This document shows, piece after piece, positions 33,233 through 40,954 of a stretch of DNA of 64,000 nt. The first letter of the stretch is position 1. Every line of letters starts with the position of its first letter. The notes beneath the pieces are model-generated. The model ran no database searches and was not told the origin of the DNA. It was given only the letters and a program-made list of their open reading frames with translations. The position numbers were made by a program, and so were the translations under genes. Source of the DNA: Streptomyces sp. NBC_00878 (lineage in GTDB: Bacteria; Actinomycetota; Actinomycetes; Streptomycetales; Streptomycetaceae); NCBI RefSeq assembly GCF_026341515.1, contig NZ_JAPEOK010000001.1:1364001-1428000 (forward strand). Direction: 5' to 3'.

Positions 33233-34661
33233 ACCCGCTAGCCCACCGCCGGGAACGGCTCCCAGACGTGCCGTCGTCATCGGCGGCGGGATGGCCGGCA
33301 TGCTGGCCGCCGCCGCGCTGAGCGCGTACGCCGACGTCACCGTCGTCGAGCGCGATGTGCTGCCGGACGGGCCGGATCCGCGCAAGGGGCTCCCCCAGGC
33401 ACGTCACGTCCACGTCCTGTGGTCCGGCGGTGCCCGTGCGATGGAGGACCTGCTGCCCGGTGTCATCGACGGGTGGCTCGCCGCCGGTGCCCGGCGCATC
33501 TCACTGCCGACGGGTCTGGTCTCCCTGCAGCCCCGGGGCTGGTTCCGGCGGTGGCCCGAGATGCAGTTCATGATCGCCTGCAGTCGTGACCTCCTCGACT
33601 GGGTGGTACGGGAGAGGGTCGCGCGCGGCGCCCGCGTCACCGTGCTGCCACGCACCGAACTGCTCCGCCTGGAGGGCGACGCACGGCGCGTGACCGGTGT
33701 GCGGGTCCGAACGGCGGGCGGCGAGGAGACGGTCCTGGAGGCCGATCTGGTCGTGGACGCCTCCGGGCGCGGTTCGCGGGCGACCAAGTGGCTCGACACG
33801 CTGGGCGTTCCCGCCGCGCCGATGGAGGAGGTCGACTCCGGGCTCGCGTCCGCCAGTCGGGTCTTCCGGGCGCCTGCGGGCACCGAGGACCACCCCGTGG
33901 TGACCGTACAGCCGGACGCGCGGCAGCCCGTTCCCGGGCAGACGACGACCATCGTGCCGATCGAGGGCGGCCGCTGGCTGGTGACCCTTTCGGGCACCCG
34001 CGGCGGCCAGCCCACCGACTCCGCCGAGGCGTTCGAGGCGTTCGCCCGTGGCGTCCGGCATCCGGTCGTGGGCGAGCTCATCGCCCACGCCGAGCCCCTG
34101 TCGGACATCGTCGTCACCCGCAGCACCGTGAACCGCCGCTACCTGTTCGAGAAGGTCGGCGACTGGCCCGAGGGCTTCGTCGTGATCGGCGACGCGGTCG
34201 CCACGTACAACCCGGTGTACGGGCACGGGCTCTCGGTGGCCGCGCAGGGCGCCGTGGCACTGCGCGAGCACGTGTCCGAGTACGGGATCGCCACGCCGGG
34301 GCTGGCCCGGCGCGTGCAGCGTGCCGTGGCCCGGCCGGTCGCCACCGCCTGGAACCTGGCCACCGGCACCGACATCCGCTACCCCGGCTCGATCGGCGAG
34401 CAGCCGGGCCTCACGGACAAGCTCCTGGGCCGCTACATCGACCGCCTCCTGCTCACGGCGACCGCCCGCCCCCTGGTCACCCAGGCCTTCTTCGACGTGG
34501 TCACGCTGTCCAAGCCCCTGTCGGCCCTGGTCGATCCGGCCGTCCTCCTCGCGGTGCTCCGGGGCCCCCGCCGAACGCCCGTCAGCGATCCGCCGCTGTC
34601 GGACGAGGAGCGGGACGCGGTGCTCGGCGCACCGGAGCCGTCGGGGGCACGGGAAGGCTGA
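33225..34661 (+). CDS. FAD-dependent monooxygenase/oxidoreductase
   Basis: The 478-residue flavoprotein has an N-terminal dinucleotide motif (AVVIGGGMAGMLAAAAL) and the second FAD motif GFVVIGDAVATYNPVYGHGLSVAAQGAV, as in aromatic hydroxylases and squalene-epoxidase-like enzymes. A hydrophobic, arginine-containing C-terminus could contact membrane. It is translationally coupled to the DUF6545 gene. Association with that gene recurs across Streptomyces, suggesting the enzyme makes or modifies a small molecule handled by the membrane protein. The substrate is unknown. Confidence 0.85.
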   Translation: MSEPASPPPGTAPRRAVVIGGGMAGMLAAAALSAYADVTVVERDVLPDGPDPRKGLPQARHVHVLWSGGARAMEDLLPGVIDGWLAAGARRISLPTGLVSLQPRGWFRRWPEMQFMIACSRDLLDWVVRERVARGARVTVLPRTELLRLEGDARRVTGVRVRTAGGEETVLEADLVVDASGRGSRATKWLDTLGVPAAPMEEVDSGLASASRVFRAPAGTEDHPVVTVQPDARQPVPGQTTTIVPIEGGRWLVTLSGTRGGQPTDSAEAFEAFARGVRHPVVGELIAHAEPLSDIVVTRSTVNRRYLFEKVGDWPEGFVVIGDAVATYNPVYGHGLSVAAQGAVALREHVSEYGIATPGLARRVQRAVARPVATAWNLATGTDIRYPGSIGEQPGLTDKLLGRYIDRLLLTATARPLVTQAFFDVVTLSKPLSALVDPAVLLAVLRGPRRTPVSDPPLSDEERDAVLGAPEPSGAREG

Positions 34662-34670
34662 CCTGGCTCG

Positions 34671-34696
34671 GCCGCCGTCCCGGTGGGCACGGCGGC
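34671..34696. terminator. Bidirectional hairpin between convergent genes
   Basis: GCCGCCGT and ACGGCGGC form a perfect 8-bp stem with a 10-base loop, exactly between the monooxygenase stop (34661) and the hydrolase stop (34696). It probably ends transcription from both sides. Confidence 0.55.
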
Positions 34697-35739
34697 TACG
34701 TCGCGCTGCGTTCGCTCGCCTCTCTCAGGTCCCGCTCCGCCGCCCGGCTCCGGGCGGTGTCCGGGCGCCCCGCGTCGGTTCCCGGGCGGCCGGCGCGGAG
34801 GAGGTCGCTCCAGTGTTCGCGGCTCCAGTCGGCGGGGCTGGTGGTGCCGGTGAACTCCTCGACGAGGGAGAGAAAGCGGGCCGGGTCGGTGTGGAAGGGA
34901 AAGTGCCCGGCGCCCTCGAAGATCTCCAGGCGGCTGCCGGGCATCGCCTCGTGCGCCCGGTACGCGTGCCGTACCGGCACCACGCTGTCGCGGTCGCCCC
35001 ACATCAGCATCGTCGGCATGCCCTGGGTGAGGTAGCAGCGGTCGAGCATCGTCACCACCTGGCCGCGCCAGTCGACGACCGCCCGCAGCGTACGGATGAA
35101 CGCGCTGCGCGAGGTCGCGTCGGGCAGGGCGTCCACCAGGGTCAGCAACTCCGGCGCGTCCTGGCCCAGATCGGTGTCGAGGAGCCTCATCAGGTGGGCG
35201 ACCAGCCCCACTTGGAGCCGCATCCCCGGCAACCGCAGTGCGGACAGGGCCAGGTCGGCGCCGGGCAGCGTGACCGCCCGCAGGACGGGGTTCACCTCAC
35301 GGCCCACCCCACCGGCGCTGACCAGGATCAGCCGCTCGGTGCGCTCCGGGAACTGGTACGCGAACTGCATGGCGACCCCGCCGCCGAGCGAGTGCCCCAT
35401 CAGCGTGGCCTGTTCGATGCCGAGGGTGGACAGCAGGTCACGCAGCCCGTTGGCGTACGCGGCGACCGAGTAGTCCGCCCGGGGCTTGTCCGAGGCTCCG
35501 TGGCCGAGCAGGTCGGGGGCGATCACCGTGTGGGTGCGGGCCAGATCGGGGATGAGCCCGGCCCAGGTCGCCGAGGAGTCGCCGATGCCGTGGATCAGGA
35601 CGAGTGCCGGGCCCTGGCCCGCCATGCGGTAGGCGCGGCGGTAGCCGTGCACCAGGCGGTGGCGCAGCCGCAGTTCTCCGTCGCCCACCGGGCGCAGCCG
35701 CGCGGTGGGCCGCGGATGCTGTCGTGGGACGTCGACCAC
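34696..35739 (-). CDS. Alpha/beta hydrolase
   Basis: The 347-residue hydrolase has the oxyanion segment LVLIHGIGDSSATW, the nucleophile elbow GHSLGGG, an acid residue in MLMWGDRDSVVP and the catalytic histidine in GAGHFPFHTDP. It has no signal peptide. The GTG at 35739 was chosen because GGGGAGGTGAG lies just upstream; the frame is open further back. It is convergent with the FAD monooxygenase and may act on the same metabolite, but no direct evidence exists. Confidence 0.85.
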   Translation of the reverse strand: MVDVPRQHPRPTARLRPVGDGELRLRHRLVHGYRRAYRMAGQGPALVLIHGIGDSSATWAGLIPDLARTHTVIAPDLLGHGASDKPRADYSVAAYANGLRDLLSTLGIEQATLMGHSLGGGVAMQFAYQFPERTERLILVSAGGVGREVNPVLRAVTLPGADLALSALRLPGMRLQVGLVAHLMRLLDTDLGQDAPELLTLVDALPDATSRSAFIRTLRAVVDWRGQVVTMLDRCYLTQGMPTMLMWGDRDSVVPVRHAYRAHEAMPGSRLEIFEGAGHFPFHTDPARFLSLVEEFTGTTSPADWSREHWSDLLRAGRPGTDAGRPDTARSRAAERDLREASERSAT

Positions 35740-35941
35740 CGGCTCACCTCCCCTCACCGGGCCGCCGGGAGTACGGCTCCAGGCCCTGGCTTCCAGCGTA
35801 GGGCCCTTGTCCGACAAGGGATTTCCGTGATGTTTCCCCTCCGCTAACCGGGCGAACCGACGCGGACCGAAAGGGCATTGTCAGTGGCGGACGGCAAGCT
35901 GGACCCAGCGCTACCGCTGTGCGGCGGTGCGTGACCACCGA

Positions 35942-35997
35942 ACCGCCGCACCGCCGCACCGCCGCACCGCCGCACCGCTGTACCGCTGTACCGCTGA
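35942..35997. repeat. Octanucleotide tandem repeat (ACCGCCGC/ACCGCTGT)
   Basis: Seven head-to-tail octamers are present: ACCGCCGC four times, ACCGCTGT twice and ACCGCTGA once. An isolated ACCGCTGT followed directly by GCGGCGGT, the reverse complement of the first unit, lies just upstream near 35923-35928, so a hairpin with the array is possible. The array ends 43 bases before the start of the 75-residue gene. Confidence 0.8.
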
Positions 35998-36040
35998 TCC
36001 ATGGAAACGCTGTTGCCGAGCCGAACCGGGGAGCCGTCCG

Positions 36041-36268
36041 ATGCCGACCGCCGTACTGACCGATCACGAACGCACCGCCGTGCAGGCCTATCTGCGCCTG
36101 TTGCAGACGGTACGAGCCGCCCTGGACGGGTCGCCCGGCACGGGCCGACCACCCGTCGTGCCGCCCGCCGCCCTCGCGGAGGCTGAGCGCGCGCTGGCCG
36201 CGGCGGGCCTCGCGGGAAACGAGGAGGCGTTCTTCCGCCTGCTGCACACCTGGTGCCCGGAGGTGTGA
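36041..36268 (+). CDS. Small hypothetical protein (75 residues)
   Basis: The product, beginning MPTAVLTDHERTAVQAYLRLLQTV, is predicted to be all-helical, with an alanine-rich C-terminal half (AALAEAERALAAAGLAGNEEAFFRLLHTW). No family is recognised. The ATG follows GGGGAG at good spacing. The octamer repeat lies immediately upstream and could affect its expression. The gene borders a zone of decayed sequence. Confidence 0.55.
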   Translation: MPTAVLTDHERTAVQAYLRLLQTVRAALDGSPGTGRPPVVPPAALAEAERALAAAGLAGNEEAFFRLLHTWCPEV

Positions 36269-36314
36269 TGCCGTACGTTTCTTCGGCTGCATCAACTCGC
36301 CCCACCTTGACGCG

Positions 36315-36549
36315 ATGAAATCCTCCGCCAGGGACCGCGTCCGCCCCGTCGGCATCTGCGTCCGCATCTCAGATGACCGCGAGGGCGGGGGACCTGGCGT
36401 GAAGCGCCGGGGGACGACTGCCGTCTCCTCGCCGCATCGCGCGGCTGGACGGTCGTGGAGGTGTACGTCGACAAGGACGTGACCGCCGGAAGATCCGCAA
36501 GGACTACTACCGCCGGATGCTCGCCGGCATCGGGCGGGCACCCCCATGA
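36315..36549 (+). pseudogene. Serine recombinase N-terminal relic, frameshifted
   Basis: Three frames together spell the N-terminus of a large serine recombinase: DRVRPVGICVRISDDREGGG in the first, DDCRLLAASRGWTVVEVYVDKDVTAG in the second, and KIRKDYYRRMLAGI in the third. These correspond to the catalytic-domain start (VRISxDREGxGxGVxRQ, GWxVVxVYxDxDxSA). At least two frameshifts and loss of everything after ~90 residues mean it is inactive. It marks an old mobile-element insertion at the edge of the IS110/catabolic region. Confidence 0.75.
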
Positions 36550-37019
36550 GGGGCGCCCACGCGCAGTCGCCAACAGGGCGAACGTTGCCTGATGCGGCAC
36601 CAGGTCAGGTCGGCAGCCCAGAGCTGGTTCGGCCGGCTTGCTTCACCAGTGCCAGCAGTGCCACCAGCGCTGGCCACGGACCCGGATCAAGGTCCCCGGT
36701 CTTCTTCTGACCACCACCGGATTACCGCCGCGCCGAGGGATCCGCACCGCGGCGAACATCATCAGCCGCCGCGCGCCTGCGGCGCGTTCAGAAGGCGACA
36801 CCCTGCGAGGACAGCGACCCTGCGGCGACCACGATGCCGACTCGTCCATCATCCCGACGGCGGTGGCGGCGTCCCGGTCCGGCAGCACCGGCATGCCTAT
36901 GGATGGTCCTGGCCATGCTGAGCGCGCTCGCGCGGTCGGGCGTCGGCACAAGTGCGCGTGCGGCCAGCTGCAGCGGCGGACACCCGGCCCCCACCGGGAC
37001 GGACAGCGTCAGCTCGCCT
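36550..37019. other. Decayed, gene-free stretch after the recombinase relic
   Basis: About 470 bases without a supportable gene. One plus frame contains IKVPGLLLTTTG, which faintly recalls the start of deazaflavin-dependent nitroreductase-like proteins, but the rest does not fit and the frame breaks. It is probably eroded sequence at a mobile-element boundary. Confidence 0.4.
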
Positions 37020-37730
37020 TCATGGCGTGGTGGCCGCGTCCCTGCTGCTCTCTGCGGCGCTCGTCTGCTCCAGCACCATGAGGATCTGCGCGGTGCGGTC
37101 GACGTGCGCCCCGAACAGTTGTACGGCACGATCGGCGTCGTGGTCGAGAGCCGCCTCCAGCAGCGCCCTGTGCTCGGCGGCGACGTCGCGGTGCGGGTCG
37201 CCGTTCGCGGACGACCAGGCGCGATAGAGCTCACCCGCGTCCGTCAAGCGCACGCAGATGTCGAGCAGGACGGCGTTGCCGCACGCCTCGATGAGCTTGT
37301 AGTGGAAGGCGATGTGCGCGGCGGCCCAGTCGTTGTTACGGACGGTCGGGTCGTCCGGGAGGTACATCGGCTCGCTGGCCATCCGGTGATGGGCGGCCAG
37401 CACCTCCGACTCCCAGTTGACGTCGCCGCGCTCGACGGACATGCGCAGCGCGGCACCCTCGTTGATCTTGCGGGCCACGGCCAGCTCATGCATCGCCTCG
37501 GGAGAGAGCGTCGTGACGTGGAAGCTGCGGTTGCGCTCGATCCTGACCAGATTCTGCGCGGCGAGCAGGCCGAGCGCCTCGCGTATGACGCTGATGCTGA
37601 CGCCGAAACGGGCGCCCAGCTCACTCGGCTTCAGCCGCTCCCCCGGCGCGAACCGGCGATTGAAGATATCGATGCGCAGCCGCGCGTACACATCGATGGA
37701 CAGACTTTCACCGCCAGATTTTTTGACCAT
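37020..37730 (-). CDS. GntR-family regulator (FadR/FCD subfamily)
   Basis: The 236-residue regulator has a winged helix (IDVYARLRIDIFNRRFAPGERLKPSELGARFGVSISVIREALGLL, ~12-56) and an all-helical FCD ligand domain (~85-220). Metal-binding histidines are present in AHHRM, HIAFHYKLIEACGN and AEHRALLEAALDHD. FCD regulators typically sense carboxylic acids. The ATG at 37730 lies in an AT-rich promoter area (GGTGATATTCTTTGC upstream on the minus strand). It probably regulated the catabolic genes now separated from it by two IS110 elements, but this is inference. Confidence 0.88.
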   Translation of the reverse strand: MVKKSGGESLSIDVYARLRIDIFNRRFAPGERLKPSELGARFGVSISVIREALGLLAAQNLVRIERNRSFHVTTLSPEAMHELAVARKINEGAALRMSVERGDVNWESEVLAAHHRMASEPMYLPDDPTVRNNDWAAAHIAFHYKLIEACGNAVLLDICVRLTDAGELYRAWSSANGDPHRDVAAEHRALLEAALDHDADRAVQLFGAHVDRTAQILMVLEQTSAAESSRDAATTP

Positions 37731-38041
37731 ACAGCAAAGAATATCACCACCGTAATAATCGATTCTTCATCCAGGGGGTCCAAGATCGTTGTGTGACGAA
37801 CAGCCTAGTCGCCCAGCTGACCGCACTGACGTGAAGATCGACGACGAGATCGGGGGGTGCCCCTATCTGTTTCGTCAACCCTGGTGGGGCTGACTTGTAG
37901 GGGTTGATCCGGGTTTTCGGGGACGTCTGGCGAAGCGGGATGTCCCCGGTGGATCAGGTGCTTGTTGGGCAGCCTGGTGGGCGGCTCGGCTCGTGGCCGT
38001 GCCGGTGTGCGGGCGGGACGGGGTCGCCAAGGGCAGGGTCG
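37731..38041. other. Intergenic stretch: GntR promoter and IS110 downstream end
   Basis: The left ~70 bases are unusually AT-rich for this genome and hold the GntR promoter. The right part is the non-coding 3' side of the first IS110 element. I cannot fix its boundary, because IS110 elements lack inverted repeats and target duplications. No gene is seen. Confidence 0.4.
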
Positions 38042-39265
38042 TCAGGCTACGAGGTCGACGTCGCTGGGGGTGTGTGGTTCGTAGAGGGCGCCGGTGCGGA
38101 TCATCGCGTGGATGACGTTCACGCGTTGCCGGGCGAGGCGGAGGATTGCCTGGGTGTGGGTCTTGCCGCGTGCGCGTTGCCGGTCGTAGTAGGTCCGGGA
38201 GGACGGGTCGGTTTTGCAGCCGATCGCGGCGAACGCGGCCTGGAACAGGGCTCGTTTGAGGAGCCGGTTGCCGCGGTGGGGTGCGTGCTCGCCGCGAATC
38301 GAGGTGCCCGAGGACTTCGTGGCCGGGGCGAGTCCGGCGTAGGAGGCGAGGTGTCCGGCGGTGGGGAAGCCGGTGCCGTCACCGATCGCGACGATCACGG
38401 CCGCTGTGGTCCTGACGCCGAGGCCGGGCAGAGACGTCAGGAGGTGGAAAAGAGGGAGGGCCTCCAGCAGGGCGGCGATCTCCTGCTCGGTGGCCCGGCG
38501 CTGGGTGTGGGCGGCGGCGAGCTGGGCGGCCAGGCCGGGCACGATCAGCGCGGATGCCTCGGTGCCGGGAACGACCAGGGTCTGCTCGGCGAGCGCGTCG
38601 AAGATCTCGGTGGTGAGGTGGTGGGCCTTGCGCGAGCCGTGTGCCTTGAGCAGGGCCTCGCAGCGGGCCCGGCCGAGTTTCTTCAGTCTCGCCGGGGAGC
38701 CGTGCCGTTGGAGGAGGGCCTGGATATAGGGGTAGGCCAGGCGCGGGCCGAGCACGCGCTCGAGAGAGGGGTGGATCTGGGAGAGCAAGCCGCGCAGCCG
38801 GTTGGTGGCGCGGTTGACCTCGCCGGCCAGGTCGTTGTCGTAGCCGGTGAGCATGGTCAGCTCGGCCAGCACCTCGTCGTCGCGGTCCACCGCGCGCAGG
38901 GTGTGCGGCATGGTGCGGGCGGTCTCGGCGATCACGAACGCGTCGCGGACGTCGGTCTTGGCCTCGCCCGGGTGCAGGTCGGCGGCCCGCCGCATCGACA
39001 GACCGGGCAGGTAGGCCACCCGGCAGCCCGCCGCGCGGGCCACCGTCAGCGGCAGCGCGCCGATGTTGGCGACCTGGTCCACGATCACCAGGACAGTGCC
39101 GAACTTCGCCACCAGCCTGGTGAACAGTTCCAGCAGTTCCGGCTCGGTGTTGGGCAGCCGCTTGTCGTGCACGGTTCTGCCGTCCTCGGTCCGGCCGTGG
39201 GCGTGGTGGAACTCCTTGCCCAGGTCCAGGCCGAGGAAGAGATCTATCGCGGTCGTGTCGACCAT
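38042..39265 (-). CDS. IS110-family transposase (first element)
   Basis: The 407-residue DEDD transposase has an N-terminal RuvC-like domain starting MVDTTAIDLFLGLDLGKEFH, with acidic residues in LGLDLGKE, IVDQV and KTDVRDAFVIAETAR. The C-terminal Tnp20 domain (LTSLPGLGVRTTAAVIVAIG...) carries the family serine in PATKSSGTSI. It appears full-length and intact. IS110 recombinases insert with the aid of a bridge RNA encoded in the non-coding end upstream of the gene, here 39266 onwards. The ATG follows GAGGGGC. Confidence 0.93.
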   Translation of the reverse strand: MVDTTAIDLFLGLDLGKEFHHAHGRTEDGRTVHDKRLPNTEPELLELFTRLVAKFGTVLVIVDQVANIGALPLTVARAAGCRVAYLPGLSMRRAADLHPGEAKTDVRDAFVIAETARTMPHTLRAVDRDDEVLAELTMLTGYDNDLAGEVNRATNRLRGLLSQIHPSLERVLGPRLAYPYIQALLQRHGSPARLKKLGRARCEALLKAHGSRKAHHLTTEIFDALAEQTLVVPGTEASALIVPGLAAQLAAAHTQRRATEQEIAALLEALPLFHLLTSLPGLGVRTTAAVIVAIGDGTGFPTAGHLASYAGLAPATKSSGTSIRGEHAPHRGNRLLKRALFQAAFAAIGCKTDPSSRTYYDRQRARGKTHTQAILRLARQRVNVIHAMIRTGALYEPHTPSDVDLVA

Positions 39266-39526
39266 GTGCGCGTGCCCCTCGCCACTCGTCTCCTCAACTC
39301 CTGGCCGTCCCTGTGGCACCACACGCCGGCAACCACGTTACGCAGACATGCCGCCCGTAAAGCGGCCCGGCATTTGCGCCGGACCAGGCGGTCGTCAGGC
39401 CCCTCATCAGCGGTCAAGCGGTGCCCCGAAGCCCGGCGGCAACACCCCCCAGGTCATCCACTTCGACAGGGGGCACACAGCCATACCGGACCCGGGGGCC
39501 AGGCGCCCCATTGCGGGGCCACGAAA
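39266..39526 (-). ncRNA. Candidate bridge-RNA region of the first IS110 element
   Basis: These ~260 bases upstream of the first transposase contain no gene. In IS110-group elements this non-coding end is transcribed as a structured bridge RNA that pairs with target and donor DNA. The placement follows from family knowledge, and I have not folded the sequence. The outer boundary is uncertain; a 10-bp repeat starts at 39527. Confidence 0.35.
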
Positions 39527-39614
39527 AAGGTAACTGTGAGAGTAGAGCTGCGGCCCGGGTTGGGCTGCTGTCAGGATCGACGCCGACGTTCCGGCATGAC
39601 TCACAAGGTAACTG
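39527..39614. repeat. AAGGTAACTG direct repeats between the two IS110 elements
   Basis: AAGGTAACTG occurs at 39527-39536 and 39605-39614, 78 bp apart, between the facing 5' ends of the two elements. They could be remnants of a shared target or guide-complementary sequence at element ends. Chance is unlikely but not excluded. Confidence 0.5.
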
Positions 39615-39803
39615 ACGGCTCGTCAGAGCTTGTCGTGCCCCCGAGATGTCTGCTGGACGTCGGCGTCGGCCTGGCCCACCCCGTTGGCTTGATCAGCAGC
39701 TTGTCCGCCATTTCGACGTGACTCATCACAGTTCTGCCACGCGGTGACTCCACCCAGGCCGACGCCGACCACGGCCGTCCCGCCCACGAAGGAGAACAAC
39801 CAC
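39615..39803 (+). ncRNA. Candidate bridge-RNA region of the second IS110 element
   Basis: About 190 gene-free bases precede the second transposase. By analogy with IS110-group elements they should include its left end and bridge-RNA gene. The GGAG ribosome site at 39791-39794 belongs to the transposase. Secondary structure was not computed. Confidence 0.3.
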
Positions 39804-40889
39804 GTGACCATGCTCGCAGAACAGGTCGACGGCGTCATCGGCGTCGACACCCACCGTGACACCCTCGCCGCTGCGGCCGTCAGCCCCATTGGCGCCGTCC
39901 TGGCCAGCACTGATGCCCCCACCAACGCCCGTGGCTACCGGCGGCTGCTGGACTTCGCCCGCCAGCACATCCCCGGCCGTCGTTGCTGGGCCCTGGAAGG
40001 CATTGGCAGCTACGGCGCCGGTCTGGCCATCTTCCTCAATCAAGCCGGTGAACAGGTCGTGGAAGTCTGCCGGCCCAAGCGCCCCGCTGTCCGTGGCGGG
40101 CGCAAGACCGACATGATCGATGCGATCCGCGCGGCCAAGGAAGCCCTGGCCACCGAACATCTGATCCAGCCCCGGCTCCGCGGCTGGCGCGAGGCCCTGC
40201 GCGTCCTGCTCGCCACCCGCCACAGTGCCGTCCTCGCCTCCACCGCCGCGATCAATCAGCTCAAGTCGCTGATCGTGTCCGCGCCGGACGAGCTCCGCGC
40301 CGAGCTGCGGAAACTCAAGCGGCCGGTCCAGATTGCCCGCTGTGCTCAGCTGCGAGACCGCCCGGCACAGGACGTCGAGCATCGCATGACCGCGCGGGCC
40401 CTGCGATCCACCGCACAACGCATCCAAGCCCTGCAGGCCGAGGCCAAAGAGCTCGAGAACGAAATGCTCATCCTGGTCCGCGGGGTTGCGCCGGAGCTCC
40501 TGGACCTGCTCGGCGTCGGGCCGATCACAGCGACCCAGATCCTGGTCAGCTGGTCCCATCCCGGCCGGTTCAGGTCCGAGGCCGCCTTCGCGTCCTTCGC
40601 CGGAGTATCGCCGATACCCGCCTCCTCCGGGCTGACCAACCGGCACCGGCTCAACCGCAGCGGCGACCGGCAGCTCAACCGGGCTCTGCACACCATCTCG
40701 CTGATCCGTATGCGGCTCGACCCGACCACGAAGGCGTACGTCGCCCGCAGAGTCGCCGAGGGGAAGACCTCTCGCGACGCGCAACGCTGCCTCAAGCGAG
40801 CAATCTGCCGTCAGCTCTTCAAGATCCTCGAGCATTCCGGCCGAGAGAACGCCGTCACGAACTCCGAGAATCTCGACCAAGCGGCTTGA
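39804..40889 (+). CDS. IS110-family transposase (second, unrelated element)
   Basis: This 361-residue DEDD transposase is clearly different from the first: VDGVIGVDTHRDTLAAAAVSPIGAVLASTD at the N-terminus, ALEGIGSYGAGLA for the conserved glutamate, and GGRKTDMIDAIRAAKEAL. The C-terminal Tnp20 domain is VAPELLDLLGVGPITATQILVSW with SPIPASSGLTNRHR around the serine. It appears intact. The GTG at 39804 has GGAG nine bases upstream; the ATG at 39810 is an alternative. The two elements lie head-to-head with about 540 bp between their coding regions. Confidence 0.92.
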   Translation: MTMLAEQVDGVIGVDTHRDTLAAAAVSPIGAVLASTDAPTNARGYRRLLDFARQHIPGRRCWALEGIGSYGAGLAIFLNQAGEQVVEVCRPKRPAVRGGRKTDMIDAIRAAKEALATEHLIQPRLRGWREALRVLLATRHSAVLASTAAINQLKSLIVSAPDELRAELRKLKRPVQIARCAQLRDRPAQDVEHRMTARALRSTAQRIQALQAEAKELENEMLILVRGVAPELLDLLGVGPITATQILVSWSHPGRFRSEAAFASFAGVSPIPASSGLTNRHRLNRSGDRQLNRALHTISLIRMRLDPTTKAYVARRVAEGKTSRDAQRCLKRAICRQLFKILEHSGRENAVTNSENLDQAA

Positions 40890-40954
40890 CGCGATATAGC
40901 AGCCTCGGGGCGACCTGCTTGAGCTCGTCGGCCGGCTCGGGGCGAAGCTGCACC

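Noticed and set aside
36685..36760. Possible deazaflavin-dependent nitroreductase relic (IKVPGLLLTTTG)
   Set aside because: Only about a dozen residues resemble the family; the downstream sequence does not fit in any frame.
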